From Hyphomicrobiales bacterium (GTDB taxonomy: Bacteria > Pseudomonadota > Alphaproteobacteria > Rhizobiales > NORP267): a stretch of 64,000 nt of DNA. Position numbers and translations under genes: made by a program. Below the pieces are notes generated by a model, which saw nothing but the letters and a program-made list of their open reading frames with translations, had not been told where the DNA came from and did no database searches. The stretch lies in assembly GCA_021775875.1 (NCBI GenBank), contig JAJFHA010000022.1:1-64000 (forward strand), given 5' to 3'. How positions within the stretch are numbered: the first letter of the stretch is position 1; each line of letters opens with the position of its first letter. Of the stretch, positions 9,313-19,571 are shown one piece after another.

Positions 9313-9356
9313 TGCTCTACCAGTGGTTAGGCCGGAACCGGGATTTAAGCCTGAGC

Positions 9357-9809
9357 TTACTCGCTTAAAAGCCCCTTTACCAACTGGCTGGCTTTGCCGA
9401 AATCCATTTGCCCGGCATATTGCTCTTTGAGCGCGCCCATGGTCCTGCCCATATCCTTGAGCCCGCCGGCATCGAGTTCTGCCACCGTATTTTTGCAAGC
9501 CGTCTGGATTTCTTCCTCGTTGAACTGGCGCGGCAGAAAATCGTTGATAATAACAATTTCCTCGCGTTCCTGTTCGGAAAGGTCCAACCGACCAGCCTCT
9601 TCATAGGTCTTGGCTGATTCTTCGCGCTGGCGCACCATTTTGGTCAGGATTTGAAGAATTTCATCTTCTTCCACCCTGTCCTTGCCAGCGCCTCTGGCGG
9701 CGATCTCGCGATCCTTGATGGCTGCCATGATCAGCCGCAGAGTAGATAGACGTCGCTTGTCCTGGGCTTTCATAGCCGTTTTCAGCGCCGTGTTTATCTT
9801 TTCACGCAT
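9357..9809 (-). CDS. GatB/YqeY domain protein
   Basis: A 150-residue YqeY-type protein (MREKINTALKTAMKAQDKRR, RLIMAAIKDREIA, QREESAKTYEEAGR, GRTMGALKEQY). Its domain equals the C-terminal tail domain of GatB of the tRNA amidotransferase, suggesting tRNA or tRNA-enzyme interaction, but stand-alone YqeY has no firm role. The ATG at 9809 is favoured over one two codons upstream because GGAG is 6 bases before it. It is the first gene of the yqeY-dnaG-rpoD run and diverges from carA, with about 250 bp of promoter space between. Confidence 0.92.
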   Translation of the reverse strand: MREKINTALKTAMKAQDKRRLSTLRLIMAAIKDREIAARGAGKDRVEEDEILQILTKMVRQREESAKTYEEAGRLDLSEQEREEIVIINDFLPRQFNEEEIQTACKNTVAELDAGGLKDMGRTMGALKEQYAGQMDFGKASQLVKGLLSE

Positions 9810-10059
9810 GTACATCTCCGTTGAGTGCCGAATAGTTTCGGCCAGCAAACCCGGCCATATGGTACGTCCCGATGAAAGCGTCAAGGTTAAACTAAAGCAG
9901 ACAGACTTAGCAACAGTCAGAAAAATCGTAACATATTGAATTAATTGAATAAAAAATAAAAACCCGGTTGGTTGACGACACAACACCCTTATCATACTGT
10001 CCCGCTCAGCTGGATGCAGGGCATTGAATGCGGGGCATTAGCGGTTAACAGGAACAATC

Positions 10060-11265
10060 ATGGCGAATACAGCCTTTTCAGCAAATGATGGCGGCGCGGA
10101 AACCTGGCTGGACCCGGACCCGACCGGTCTGTTGGTTTTGGCAGACGGGACCATCATTGAAGGAACAGGCCTTGGGGCGACCGGCCATGTGGCAGGCGAG
10201 ATTTGCTTTAATACCGCAATGACCGGGTATCAGGAAATTCTGACCGACCCGTCTTATGCTGCCCAGATCATCACGTTTACGTTTCCCCATATCGGCATTG
10301 TTGGAACCAACGAAGACGATATTGAGACCGTCAATATGGCCTACACATCTGCGGTGCGCGGCGCAATTTTCCGCACCCTGCCCACAAGCCCTTCGAATTT
10401 CCGGGCGACCCAACATCTGGAAGACTGGTTGAAAAAGCGCGGCATCATTGCCATTGCCGGCGTCGATACCAGAGCCTTGACCGCCTATATTCGCGATAAC
10501 GGCATGCCCAATGGCGTCATTTCCCATCAACCACATGCCGAATTCGACAAGACGGCGCTGATTGATGAAGCAAAAGCATGGCCCGGTCTGGTCGGCATGG
10601 ACCTCGCCAAAGAGGTTACCTGCGGCCAATCATATACCTGGGACGAAACCCCATGGGTTCCCGGCACCGGCTATGGCCGCCAGGAAGCGCCGAGCCGCCA
10701 TGTGGTGGCCATTGATTTCGGTGCCAAACGCAACATCCTTCGCCTGCTGGCCGGGTCCGGCTGCAAAGTAACAGTGGTGCCAGCAACGGCAAGCGCCGAA
10801 GATATCCTCGCCTACAATCCGGATGGTATTTTCCTCTCCAACGGACCGGGCGACCCGGCAGCCACAGGCGAATACGCCGTACCAGCAATTCAAAAGCTGA
10901 TACAGACGGGCATTCCGATCTTCGGCATTTGCCTCGGACACCAAATTCTGGCACTGGCACTTGGTGCCAAAACAAAAAAGATGGCCCAGGGCCATCACGG
11001 TGCCAACCACCCGGTCAAGGATTTCACCACCGGCAAAGTGGAAATCACGTCAATGAACCATGGTTTTGCTGTGGATGGCGAGACATTGCCAAGTGGCATT
11101 ACGCAAACCCATACGTCGCTATTTGATGGTTCAAATTGCGGCATCGAAGTTGACGGCAAGCCGGTTTTTTCCGTCCAGCACCATCCCGAAGCCTCCCCCG
11201 GCCCGCAAGACAGCCATTATCTGTTCAAGCGCTTCATGGATTTGATCGACGCGCACGCGTCGTGA
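10060..11265 (+). CDS. carA: Carbamoyl-phosphate synthase small subunit
   Basis: A 401-residue glutamine amidotransferase subunit. The N-terminal CPSase domain (GEICFNTAMTGYQEILTDPS, VDTRALTAYIRDNG) is followed by a class I glutaminase domain with the nucleophile Cys in GICLGHQILALALGA and the His/Glu pair in SVQHHPEASPGP. It hydrolyses glutamine and feeds ammonia to CarB for arginine and pyrimidine synthesis. An AGGAA site precedes the ATG. carB follows after 195 bp, so an internal promoter or leader is possible; I saw no clear attenuator. Confidence 0.97.
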   Translation: MANTAFSANDGGAETWLDPDPTGLLVLADGTIIEGTGLGATGHVAGEICFNTAMTGYQEILTDPSYAAQIITFTFPHIGIVGTNEDDIETVNMAYTSAVRGAIFRTLPTSPSNFRATQHLEDWLKKRGIIAIAGVDTRALTAYIRDNGMPNGVISHQPHAEFDKTALIDEAKAWPGLVGMDLAKEVTCGQSYTWDETPWVPGTGYGRQEAPSRHVVAIDFGAKRNILRLLAGSGCKVTVVPATASAEDILAYNPDGIFLSNGPGDPAATGEYAVPAIQKLIQTGIPIFGICLGHQILALALGAKTKKMAQGHHGANHPVKDFTTGKVEITSMNHGFAVDGETLPSGITQTHTSLFDGSNCGIEVDGKPVFSVQHHPEASPGPQDSHYLFKRFMDLIDAHAS

Positions 11266-11460
11266 TCTTGCGCCTGTCCACCGGTTTCAACCCAACTTTC
11301 ATGCAAGTTGATCGGAACTGTTTCAGCGGCAGATCCCGGCTTGTTTTCCAAGTCTTCAATCAAGAACTTTTTCCCCTGAATTTGCGCCATATCTCCGCCG
11401 CCTATTGCTCTGGTTAGCGGTTGCTATATAAGCGCCAACGAACCAGTTAGCAGCCGCACC

Positions 11461-14400
11461 ATGCCAAAACGTACAGATATCAAATCGATCCTGATCATAG
11501 GAGCCGGTCCGATCATTATCGGCCAGGCCTGTGAATTCGATTATTCCGGAACCCAGGCCTGCAAAGCCCTGCGCGACGAAGGCTACCGCGTCATTTTGGT
11601 GAATTCCAATCCGGCCACCATCATGACTGACCCGGAACTGGCGGACGCCACGTATATTGAACCGGTTACGCCCGAAATTGTCGCCAAAATCATCGAGAAA
11701 GAGCGCCCTGACGCCCTGCTCCCGACTATGGGCGGACAGACCGCGCTGAATTGCGCCCTGTCGCTGCGGCGCATGGGGGTTCTGGAAAAATACGGCGTCG
11801 AGATGATCGGTGCCGACGCCGACGCCATCGACATGGCCGAAGACCGCAAATTGTTCCGCGAAGCCATGATCCGAATCGGGCTGAATGTTCCCCGCTCCAA
11901 GCTGGCCAACGCGTCAGATTTGAAAGCAAATGACAAGGCCGAACATGCAGCAGCACTAGCCAAAATTGATGGGCCTAAGGCCAGCGAAGAAGATAAACGC
12001 ACCCGGCGCGAAGCCTTTGAAGCCGAATGGCGCAAGGGCGAATCCGGGCGCAAGGAATTATACCGCGAAAAAGCCTTTACCGAAGCCCTCGACGCTCTCA
12101 CTGACATTGGCCTGCCGGTTATCATCCGCCCGTCATTCACCCTTGGCGGCACCGGCGGCGGTATTGCCTATAACCGGGCTGAATTTATCGAGATCATTGA
12201 TCGCGGGCTGGATGCTTCTCCCACCACCGAAGTGCTGATCGAAGAAAGCGTGCTTGGGTGGAAAGAATATGAGATGGAGGTGGTGCGCGACCGCGACGAC
12301 AATTGCATCATTATTTGCTCGATCGAGAATATCGACCCGATGGGTGTGCATACTGGCGATTCCATCACCGTCGCCCCAGCGCTGACCCTGACCGATAAGG
12401 AATTCCAGGAAATGCGCAACGCCTCAATCGCGGTGCTGCGCGAAATCGGCGTCGAGACCGGTGGGTCAAATGTCCAGTTTGCGGTGAACCCGAAAGACGG
12501 CGCCCTGGTGGTCATCGAGATGAACCCCCGGGTATCGCGCTCGTCAGCACTGGCGTCTAAAGCAACCGGGTTCCCGATCGCCAAAGTCGCCGCACGCCTT
12601 TCTGTCGGCTACACACTGGATGAATTGGCCAACGATATTACCGGCGGCGCAACACCGGCATCGTTCGAGCCTTCAATCGATTACGTGGTGACGAAAATAC
12701 CTCGTTTCGCGTTTGAGAAATTTCCAGGCGCGGTACCTAACCTCACAACCTCAATGAAATCCGTTGGCGAAGTGATGGCCATCGGCCGCACCTTCAAGGA
12801 ATCATTTCAGAAAGCCCTGCGCGGTCTTGAAATCGGCCTGACCGGGATAAACGAAGTCGATATCCCGGGCGTTGGTCAGGGAGATGATAAAAATGTCATC
12901 CGGGCTGCGTTGAGTAACGCCACACCTGAGCGGATTTTAACCGCCGTGCAGGCCCTGCGCCATGGCATCGATCACGACCAGATCAACGCCTCCTGCCATA
13001 TTGATCTCTGGTATATCCGCGAATTGCAGGAACTGGTTGATACCGAAGCTGATATCAGACGGCTCGGGCTTCCAACAACCGAGACCTCGTTCCGCCGCCT
13101 CAAGGCGATGGGTTTTTCCGACGCACGTCTGGGCGAACTGACCGGACAGTCGGAGGCCGAAGTAACTGCGAAGCGGCGCATTCTTGATGTACGCCCGGCC
13201 TATAAGCGGGTCGACACCAGCGCCGCTGAATTTGCTTCGCCAACGGCCTACATGTACTCGACTTACGAGACACCATTTGCTGGTAAAATTTCCGACGAAG
13301 CCCTGCCGTCTGACCGGAAAAAGGTGATGATCCTTGGTGGTGGTCCGAACCGGATCGGCCAGGGAATTGAATTTGATTATTGCTGCTGCCACGCCGCGTT
13401 CGCACTTGAGAAAATCGGCATCGAAAGCATCATGGTCAATTGCAACCCGGAAACGGTTTCAACGGATTATGACACCTCCGACCGGCTTTATTTTGAACCA
13501 CTAACCGCAGAAGACGTTATAGAGATCATCCAGCGCGAACAGCAAAATGGCGAATTCCTGGGTGCCATCGTCCAGTTTGGTGGCCAAACCCCGCTGAAAC
13601 TGGCAAATGCTTTGCAGGATGCAGGAATTCCAATTCTCGGCACTTCGCCAGATGCCCTCGACCTCGCCGAAGACCGCGACCGGTTCAAGGCATTGGTTGA
13701 TGGTCTGAAGCTTAAGCAACCCCACAACGCCATAGCCAATTCTCTGAGCGAAGCCCGTGATGCCGTGATTGAAATCAACTTCCCGTTGGTAGTCAGGCCT
13801 TCTTATGTGCTTGGTGGACGTGCCATGGAGATCATCCTTGATGAGACCATGATGAGCCGGTATTTTGCCAATATTCTGCCGGAACTGGTCCCGCCGGAAA
13901 TCCGCCAGAAATTCCCTGACGATAAAACGGCACAAATCGATGCCGTGCTGGTAGATAACCCGCTGCTGCTGGATTCTTATCTGACCGATGCCATCGAAGT
14001 GGACGTGGACGCCATGTGTGATGGCGAAGATGTATTCATTTGCGGTGTCATGGAACATATTGAAGAAGCTGGCGTTCATTCCGGCGACAGTGCCTGTGTT
14101 CTGCCGCCTCATTCGCTAAAGCCCGAAATCATCACGGAAATGGAAAGCCAGACTGAGGCGCTTGCAAGAGCACTTGGCGTTAACGGCCTGATGAATGTGC
14201 AATTCGCGGTCAAAGACAACGAAATTTTCCTGATCGAAGTCAACCCGCGCGCAAGCCGCACCGTGCCATTTGTTGCTAAGGTAATTGGCACCCCGATTGC
14301 GCAGATCGCGGCCCGGCTGATGTGCGGTGAAAAGCTCTCTGATTTTGGCTTGGAGAAATGGCAGGGCAACCATGTGGCCGTCAAGGAAGCCGTGTTCCCG

Positions 14401-14952
14401 TTCAACCGGTTCCCGGGTGTCGATACCATTCTCGGACCCGAAATGCGCTCCACCGGCGAGGTTATGGGCCTGGCTAACGATTATTCCCTGGCCTTTGCAA
14501 AAAGCCAGCTCGGGGCCGGTGTCGGCGTTCCGACCGGCGGCACCGCTTTTGTTTCCGTGAAAGACGAAGACAAGGAACGCATCGCCAATTCTGTAAAAAA
14601 TCTGGTTGAGATGGGCTTCACGGTGATCGCTTCCGGCGGCACCCAACGGTTTCTCGCGGACAAGGGCATTCCCTGCACCAAGGTCAATAAAGTGCTGGAA
14701 GGCCGCCCTCATGTGGTCGACGCGATCAAGAATGGTGAAGTGCAATTGGTGATCAACACCACCAAGGGCAGCCGGGCGCTGGAAGACAGCCAATCGCTTC
14801 GCGAAGCTGCTCTGCTACACAAAATCCCATATTACACCACCCTTTCTGGTGCCATTGCCGCTTCTGAGGCGATCAACGCCTACCGCAAGGGATCACTGGA
14901 TGTAACGCCGGTGCAGGATTATACCAGCCGGGCACGCCAAAAAGCGTCCTGA
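11461..14952 (+). CDS. carB: Carbamoyl-phosphate synthase large subunit
   Basis: A 1163-residue protein with the two duplicated ATP-grasp halves of CarB. The first begins [22 protein letters not shown] and the second begins about residue 620 ([20 protein letters not shown]). An MGS-like allosteric domain forms the C-terminus ([16 protein letters not shown]). It makes carbamoyl phosphate from bicarbonate, ammonia and 2 ATP with CarA. The protein is longer than E. coli CarB (about 1073), mainly through a charged insertion near residues 160-205 ([20 protein letters not shown] and neighbouring residues). Confidence 0.98.
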   Translation: MPKRTDIKSILIIGAGPIIIGQACEFDYSGTQACKALRDEGYRVILVNSNPATIMTDPELADATYIEPVTPEIVAKIIEKERPDALLPTMGGQTALNCALSLRRMGVLEKYGVEMIGADADAIDMAEDRKLFREAMIRIGLNVPRSKLANASDLKANDKAEHAAALAKIDGPKASEEDKRTRREAFEAEWRKGESGRKELYREKAFTEALDALTDIGLPVIIRPSFTLGGTGGGIAYNRAEFIEIIDRGLDASPTTEVLIEESVLGWKEYEMEVVRDRDDNCIIICSIENIDPMGVHTGDSITVAPALTLTDKEFQEMRNASIAVLREIGVETGGSNVQFAVNPKDGALVVIEMNPRVSRSSALASKATGFPIAKVAARLSVGYTLDELANDITGGATPASFEPSIDYVVTKIPRFAFEKFPGAVPNLTTSMKSVGEVMAIGRTFKESFQKALRGLEIGLTGINEVDIPGVGQGDDKNVIRAALSNATPERILTAVQALRHGIDHDQINASCHIDLWYIRELQELVDTEADIRRLGLPTTETSFRRLKAMGFSDARLGELTGQSEAEVTAKRRILDVRPAYKRVDTSAAEFASPTAYMYSTYETPFAGKISDEALPSDRKKVMILGGGPNRIGQGIEFDYCCCHAAFALEKIGIESIMVNCNPETVSTDYDTSDRLYFEPLTAEDVIEIIQREQQNGEFLGAIVQFGGQTPLKLANALQDAGIPILGTSPDALDLAEDRDRFKALVDGLKLKQPHNAIANSLSEARDAVIEINFPLVVRPSYVLGGRAMEIILDETMMSRYFANILPELVPPEIRQKFPDDKTAQIDAVLVDNPLLLDSYLTDAIEVDVDAMCDGEDVFICGVMEHIEEAGVHSGDSACVLPPHSLKPEIITEMESQTEALARALGVNGLMNVQFAVKDNEIFLIEVNPRASRTVPFVAKVIGTPIAQIAARLMCGEKLSDFGLEKWQGNHVAVKEAVFPFNRFPGVDTILGPEMRSTGEVMGLANDYSLAFAKSQLGAGVGVPTGGTAFVSVKDEDKERIANSVKNLVEMGFTVIASGGTQRFLADKGIPCTKVNKVLEGRPHVVDAIKNGEVQLVINTTKGSRALEDSQSLREAALLHKIPYYTTLSGAIAASEAINAYRKGSLDVTPVQDYTSRARQKAS

Positions 14953-15114
14953 TCCGCGGCCCTTGTCCAGAACCCAAATTCAGACCACATTCGAGACTTT
15001 TCTTGAGACCAAATTGTAGAGTTTTGAACGGCTGGCAGAAAAATCCGCGATTGCATCAACAAATGTGGTTCCGAACAGACAATCCGCACTTGCGCTTTGT
15101 GCCTGGAACGGACT

Positions 15115-16176
15115 TCAACTAACTTCGACAACCAATTTTCCAATAAAGTTTTTCTTTCTGAAATCCTCTTGCGCACGACCAAGGTCAGCCAGCGGGTACT
15201 TGTTGGCCAACAGAGGTTTGATTGCTCCGGAGATTGCGTAATCGCGGATTGCCCTGAAATCACGTCTGGTACCTTGGGACGCGCCGTAGATTTCCAGGTT
15301 CTTCAAATAAACACGACGCATATCGATCTGGACTATCGGACCACCCATTGCTCCACAAGTTGCATAGCGTCCCTGCGGACGAAGGATTTCAAAGAGGCTT
15401 GGCAACATCGGTCCAGAGACCGTATCGACAATAACATCAATGGGTTGCCCTTCCACCATATCATTGACGGCGTCAATTAAGTTTTCTTGATCGCGTGCCA
15501 CTACATTTTCAGCACCAATTTCTCGTACTGCCTCTTCCTTTCCTGATCCAACCACAGCATAGGGTATGGCACCACGGGCGCGACACAATTGAACAACGCC
15601 TGAACCGACACCTCCAGAAGCCCCGGTTACAATGACGCGGTCGCCCTCGGAGACACGCGTTCGCCTAAGCATGTGCTCGCCTGTAATATACGCACAACAA
15701 AAGGTGGCAATTTCGGTATCTGAAAGAGCGGTGTCAACGACATGGGCATTGTCCGCCGGAACAGCAACATATTCGGCAAAACCTCCAGGTCGGCCAGAAC
15801 CGAGATAGTCATGGCTTGGAACATCGTCGCCATTGGCGGAATAAATACCAAAGTCGACCATAACGCGCTCACCGATGCGCGATGCAGCGACGTCGTCACC
15901 CGTTGCGGCTATCAGGCCAGCAATATCGGCACCCTGTATCAATGGAAATTGTAACGGGCTATCTCCAAAAGACGCGACCTCATCAGGATTATCAGAAGAA
16001 CCATAGGCTCCTTCTCGAACCCAAATATCAGTATTGTTGATGCCACACGCACCCACTTTGACTAGCACTTCATCAGATGCAATTTTTGGAACGGGAAAGT
16101 TTTTGTCGACTTGCAGTTTTTCAGGGCCACCATGCCCTGTCAGAAGCATAGCCTTCATCGTCTCTGGTACCGACAT
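15115..16176 (-). CDS. Zinc-independent MDR alcohol dehydrogenase / quinone oxidoreductase-like
   Basis: A 353-residue medium-chain dehydrogenase/reductase. The GroES-like N-terminal half (DEVLVKVGACGINNTDIWVR) precedes a Rossmann half with VIVTGASGGVGSGVVQLCRA for NAD(P)H. The structural-zinc Cys cluster of classical alcohol dehydrogenases is missing, so a quinone-oxidoreductase-like enzyme is likely; the substrate is unknown. It sits on the opposite strand between carB and greA, which I recall as usually adjacent in alphaproteobacteria, so it is probably a later insertion. Confidence 0.85.
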   Translation of the reverse strand: MSVPETMKAMLLTGHGGPEKLQVDKNFPVPKIASDEVLVKVGACGINNTDIWVREGAYGSSDNPDEVASFGDSPLQFPLIQGADIAGLIAATGDDVAASRIGERVMVDFGIYSANGDDVPSHDYLGSGRPGGFAEYVAVPADNAHVVDTALSDTEIATFCCAYITGEHMLRRTRVSEGDRVIVTGASGGVGSGVVQLCRARGAIPYAVVGSGKEEAVREIGAENVVARDQENLIDAVNDMVEGQPIDVIVDTVSGPMLPSLFEILRPQGRYATCGAMGGPIVQIDMRRVYLKNLEIYGASQGTRRDFRAIRDYAISGAIKPLLANKYPLADLGRAQEDFRKKNFIGKLVVEVS

Positions 16177-16501
16177 TATCCATCCCCCCCCGGATTGTGC
16201 TCAGGAAGTGAGATGCTATTGGCAATCTTGATTGTAAGCAATATTGTGAGTGCTTATTGTCCGTTTCGGGTCAATGTGCAGCCGTTCATCAGGTGCCTTT
16301 GGTACGTTGGCAACACCTTCTAAACCAGACTATTCAAGCAGTCTAAACTCTTGGATATTGCACTAAAGAATAATTTTGGCTACGATTCGAAGATCATATT
16401 TTGTCCTGGATGTTTTTAGAAGAAATCGTGGCGGCAATGCCGACACAGAATGAATTGTTGCTCCGCCAGGGAGCGAAGATTGATGGAATGCGAGACTGAC
16501 C
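16177..16501. other. Intergenic region between divergent MDR gene and greA
   Basis: About 325 bases with no gene. It should hold promoters for both flanking divergent genes. A run of C residues (near 16187-16194) lies just upstream of the MDR start. I see no convincing RNA structure. Confidence 0.5.
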
Positions 16502-16975
16502 ATGGAAAAAATTCCAATGACCGCTTCGGGCTACGATGCCCTTGAAGAAGAGTTGAAACGCCGGAAATCCAGCGACCGCCCACACATTATCCAGGCGATT
16601 GCTGAAGCACGTGCCCATGGAGATTTATCAGAGAATGCTGAATATCACGCAGCCAAAGAATCTCAGGGTTTGAATGAATCCCGGATTGCGGATCTCGAAG
16701 AAAAAATGGGCCGCGCGGAAGTGATTGATATTTCAAAACTCTCCGGCGACCGTGTCATGTTCGGCGCTACTTTGACACTGGTTGATGAGGATACCGATGA
16801 AGAGCGCCTCTATCAGATTGTTGGCGAGAGCGAAGCTGATGTGAAAGTCGGCAAGATCTCTATCACTTCCCCAATCGCACGTGCCCTGATCAATAAATCG
16901 GTTGGCGATTCTGTTGAAGTGAACACGCCTGGCGGTGGCCGCGCCTATGAAATCCTGAAAGTAGAATTCATCTAG
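16502..16975 (+). CDS. greA: Transcription elongation factor GreA
   Basis: A 157-residue GreA. The N-terminal coiled coil ([39 protein letters not shown] with the acidic tip) enters the RNA polymerase secondary channel and stimulates cleavage of backtracked RNA. The C-terminal FKBP-like domain contains [20 protein letters not shown]. Length and motifs are fully canonical. It follows carB after the inserted MDR gene. The ribosome binding site is weak. Confidence 0.97.
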   Translation: MEKIPMTASGYDALEEELKRRKSSDRPHIIQAIAEARAHGDLSENAEYHAAKESQGLNESRIADLEEKMGRAEVIDISKLSGDRVMFGATLTLVDEDTDEERLYQIVGESEADVKVGKISITSPIARALINKSVGDSVEVNTPGGGRAYEILKVEFI

Positions 16976-16998
16976 CAACACACAAGACCCACGTGAAA

Positions 16999-17552
16999 AT
17001 GGTGATAGCAGCGCGTCCCCGAACAGGTTGGATGATTACGTTCGGACATGCGGACCATCACGTTCCTTGTATGGGGTGATGGAAGCCCTTGATATTCCGC
17101 GGCCCTAACTGATCAACGTCTCCCCCAAGTTTCCCTTCAGCATGCTCTCCCCATGGGGTCCGTCCGGCAGCAAGCAGAATATCGAAATCATTCGCAATAT
17201 TCTAACAGCGGAGAATGCCTGGATATGGGATGAAGTCAGCAACAACCCATATTTCCGGATGCTCGGATTGGCCGAGCGGTTTATTGTATCCTGCGACTCA
17301 GTCAACAAAATCGGCGAAGCTCTGTTCACTGGAAAACCAACAATGCTGTATCCGTTGAAAGGACATGGCAGCAAAATGGAGCGATTCATTGGATACCTGG
17401 AAACATCAGGAATGACCCGCTGGATTGACGATTCATTGCCAAACTGGTCCTATGAGCGACCAAATTCAACGCTGACAATTGCACGAGAAATATTGGAACA
17501 TTATTCCCGGTTCACACTAAAGCGGCCCGGTTTACGCAAAAGCGGAATGTAA
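16999..17552 (+). pseudogene. Broken ELM1-family gene (DUF1022)
   Basis: The N-terminal family signature appears as GWMITFGHADHHVPCMG (from 17029), stops at TGA 17077-17079, and continues in another frame as VMEALDIPRP. After a large missing middle, the C-terminal half is open from about 17142: WIWDEVSNNPYFRMLGLAER, VSCDSVNKIGEALFTGKP, GSKMERFIGYLETSG. These match the 'mitochondrial fission ELM1' family, a glycosyltransferase-like bacterial family. A frameshift plus internal deletion best explains it. The remaining 136-codon C-terminal frame might still be translated. It ends one base before the oxygenase gene. Confidence 0.75.
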
Positions 17553-17553
17553 A

Positions 17554-18201
17554 ATGAGATATCTGGAACTCGATCGACTGAGAGCAGCACCGCTCCGAAC
17601 CGATCCTTATGAATTTATCATGCTGCCCAATTTTGTCGCCAGCAATGTCGTCAAAAACCTGATCGATACGTTCCCAAAAGTATCCGGCCCAGGTTCCCAT
17701 CCCCTTAGTGCTGTGAAATTGGATAGCAATTTTCAAGCATATATTGACGAGCTTGAAGGTGATGAATTTCGCGAAATTATTGAAGAAAAATTCGACCTGG
17801 ACCTTTCAGACAAACCAACAATGATGACAATCCGTGGCAAAACCCGTGCCAGAGATGGTGCTATGCATACCGATACAATCACCAAAATAATTACTGTGCT
17901 GATCTATATGAACCATCCCTGGGACAAGGATGGCGGTCGGCTCAGGTTATTGAATAATGGAACCGACCTGAACAATTTTGCGCTTGAAATTCCCCCGGAG
18001 AATGGAACGATTCTGATTTTCCGCCGGTCGGAAAAATCATGGCACGGACACAAGTCATTTGCCGGCAAACGCCAAGCCATCCAACTTAACTGGATGACCA
18101 GCATGGAAGCCAAAGAGGCAGAACTGCGCAAACATCGTTTATCAAGCCGGTTGAAACGCTGGAACCCGGCCAACCTGTTGGCAACGCAGATGAATAATTA
18201 A
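17554..18201 (+). CDS. 2OG-Fe(II) oxygenase
   Basis: A 215-residue protein with the prolyl-4-hydroxylase-like double-stranded beta-helix signature. Iron ligands are H105 and D107 (GAMHTDTITKIITVLIYMN) and H164 (KSWHGHKSF), and R173 is the probable 2-oxoglutarate-binding Arg. It uses 2-oxoglutarate and O2 to hydroxylate an unknown substrate. It begins one base after the ELM1 remnant, so both were probably one operon, and the substrate may be a cell-envelope sugar or protein. With its partner broken, its function may be lost or independent. Confidence 0.85.
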   Translation: MRYLELDRLRAAPLRTDPYEFIMLPNFVASNVVKNLIDTFPKVSGPGSHPLSAVKLDSNFQAYIDELEGDEFREIIEEKFDLDLSDKPTMMTIRGKTRARDGAMHTDTITKIITVLIYMNHPWDKDGGRLRLLNNGTDLNNFALEIPPENGTILIFRRSEKSWHGHKSFAGKRQAIQLNWMTSMEAKEAELRKHRLSSRLKRWNPANLLATQMNN

Positions 18202-18593
18202 AATACAATCACGCCAGTGCTAGCCAATTGGATTGTCTGGAAATGCCAATTGCTGGCGCGATTGCCAATCAAGGAGCCATTGACGAAACGGCGTTTCAAC
18301 GCGCGTTGAAGCAGCGATGGCGTCATTAATATTTTGTACGACCCGCGTCGAAGCAATCATGAGTACTTCCGAGACAGAGATTATTATCTGTACCTTGGGT
18401 CACCCGTAACGTTCATAAGAGATTTTATGATCCAGATAGACAAGTCGGCGTGAGCAAGCAGAATTCAGGCCTATCTGGATTATGGCAGTGGCAAATTCCC
18501 GAAATGCCTATATATCTGCGGTAAACAAATCCCGTCGGAAATTATTGATTTTTGGCGTGCGAGGAAATTTGAACAAAGTCAACGAGGTTTGAC
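18202..18593. other. Intergenic region upstream of trxB
   Basis: About 390 bases without a credible gene. Short inverted sequences around CCAATTGG/GCCAATTG (18220-18275) are visible but do not form a terminator with a T run. It probably carries the trxB promoter. Confidence 0.45.
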
Positions 18594-19556
18594 GTGACTG
18601 AAACACACAGCAAATTGATCATCATCGGTTCGGGCCCGGCGGGCTATACCGCAGCAATTTACGCCGCCCGCGCCATGCTGGAGCCAACATTGATTGCCGG
18701 CATACAGCCGGGTGGGCAATTGACCATCACCACAGATGTGGAGAATTACCCGGGCTTTGCCGATGTCATCCAGGGCCCATGGCTGATGGAGCAAATGCAG
18801 GCGCAGGCTGAGCATGTGGGCACTAACATTGTCCAGGACCATCTTGTTGAAGCGCATCTGGATGAGCGCCCGTTCCGACTGGTTGGCGATGGTGGCAATA
18901 TTTATACCTGCGACACGCTTGTTATCTGTACCGGCGCCCAGGCGCGCTGGCTGGGTCTTGAAAGCGAAACCAAGTTCCAAGGTTTCGGCGTTTCGGCTTG
19001 CGCCACCTGCGACGGGTTTTTCTACCGCGACAAAGAAGTTCTGGTTGTCGGCGGTGGCAATACGGCCGTTGAAGAGGCGCTATTCCTAACCAATTTTGCG
19101 TCCAAGGTTACCCTTGTTCACCGCCGCGACGAATTGCGCTCTGAGAAAATCCTCCAGCACCGGCTTCTCAATCACCCCAAGATCGAAGTTATCTGGGACA
19201 GCGTTCTGGAAGAAGCCTTGGGCGACGAAAACCCGCTCGGTATTACCGGAGCCCGGATAAAGAATGTCAAAACCGGTAAGACTACCGATCTCGATGTCCA
19301 TGGAATTTTCATCGCGATCGGCCATGCACCATCGGTAGAGCTTTTCTCCTCGCAGCTAGATATGACGCCATCCGGCTATATCTGGACGGCGCCTGATTCA
19401 GCTGCCACCTCGATCCCAGGTGTCTTTGCCGCAGGCGACGTAACCGACGAGATATACCGCCAGGCCGTGACCGCCGCCGGTATGGGCTGCATGGCCGCTC
19501 TTCAGGCTGAAAAATATATTGCCGGGATCGACATGGGTAGCATCGCTGCCGAATAA
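18594..19556 (+). CDS. trxB: Thioredoxin-disulfide reductase
   Basis: A 320-residue flavoprotein. The FAD-binding motif GSGPAGYTAAIYAAR is at the N-terminus, the redox-active CATC is at residues 136-139, and the NADPH motif GGGNTAVEEALFL and C-terminal FAD motif GVFAAGDVTDEIYRQAVTAAG follow. It reduces thioredoxin with NADPH. The start is GTG at 18594, with GAGG a few bases upstream. lsrB follows 15 bp downstream, so both are likely one transcript. Confidence 0.97.
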   Translation: MTETHSKLIIIGSGPAGYTAAIYAARAMLEPTLIAGIQPGGQLTITTDVENYPGFADVIQGPWLMEQMQAQAEHVGTNIVQDHLVEAHLDERPFRLVGDGGNIYTCDTLVICTGAQARWLGLESETKFQGFGVSACATCDGFFYRDKEVLVVGGGNTAVEEALFLTNFASKVTLVHRRDELRSEKILQHRLLNHPKIEVIWDSVLEEALGDENPLGITGARIKNVKTGKTTDLDVHGIFIAIGHAPSVELFSSQLDMTPSGYIWTAPDSAATSIPGVFAAGDVTDEIYRQAVTAAGMGCMAALQAEKYIAGIDMGSIAAE

Positions 19557-19571
19557 CAAAAAGACCGCGCT

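Noticed and set aside
11250-11262. GC-rich inverted repeat at the end of carA, considered as a terminator
   Set aside because: It lies inside the last codons and is not followed by a T run.
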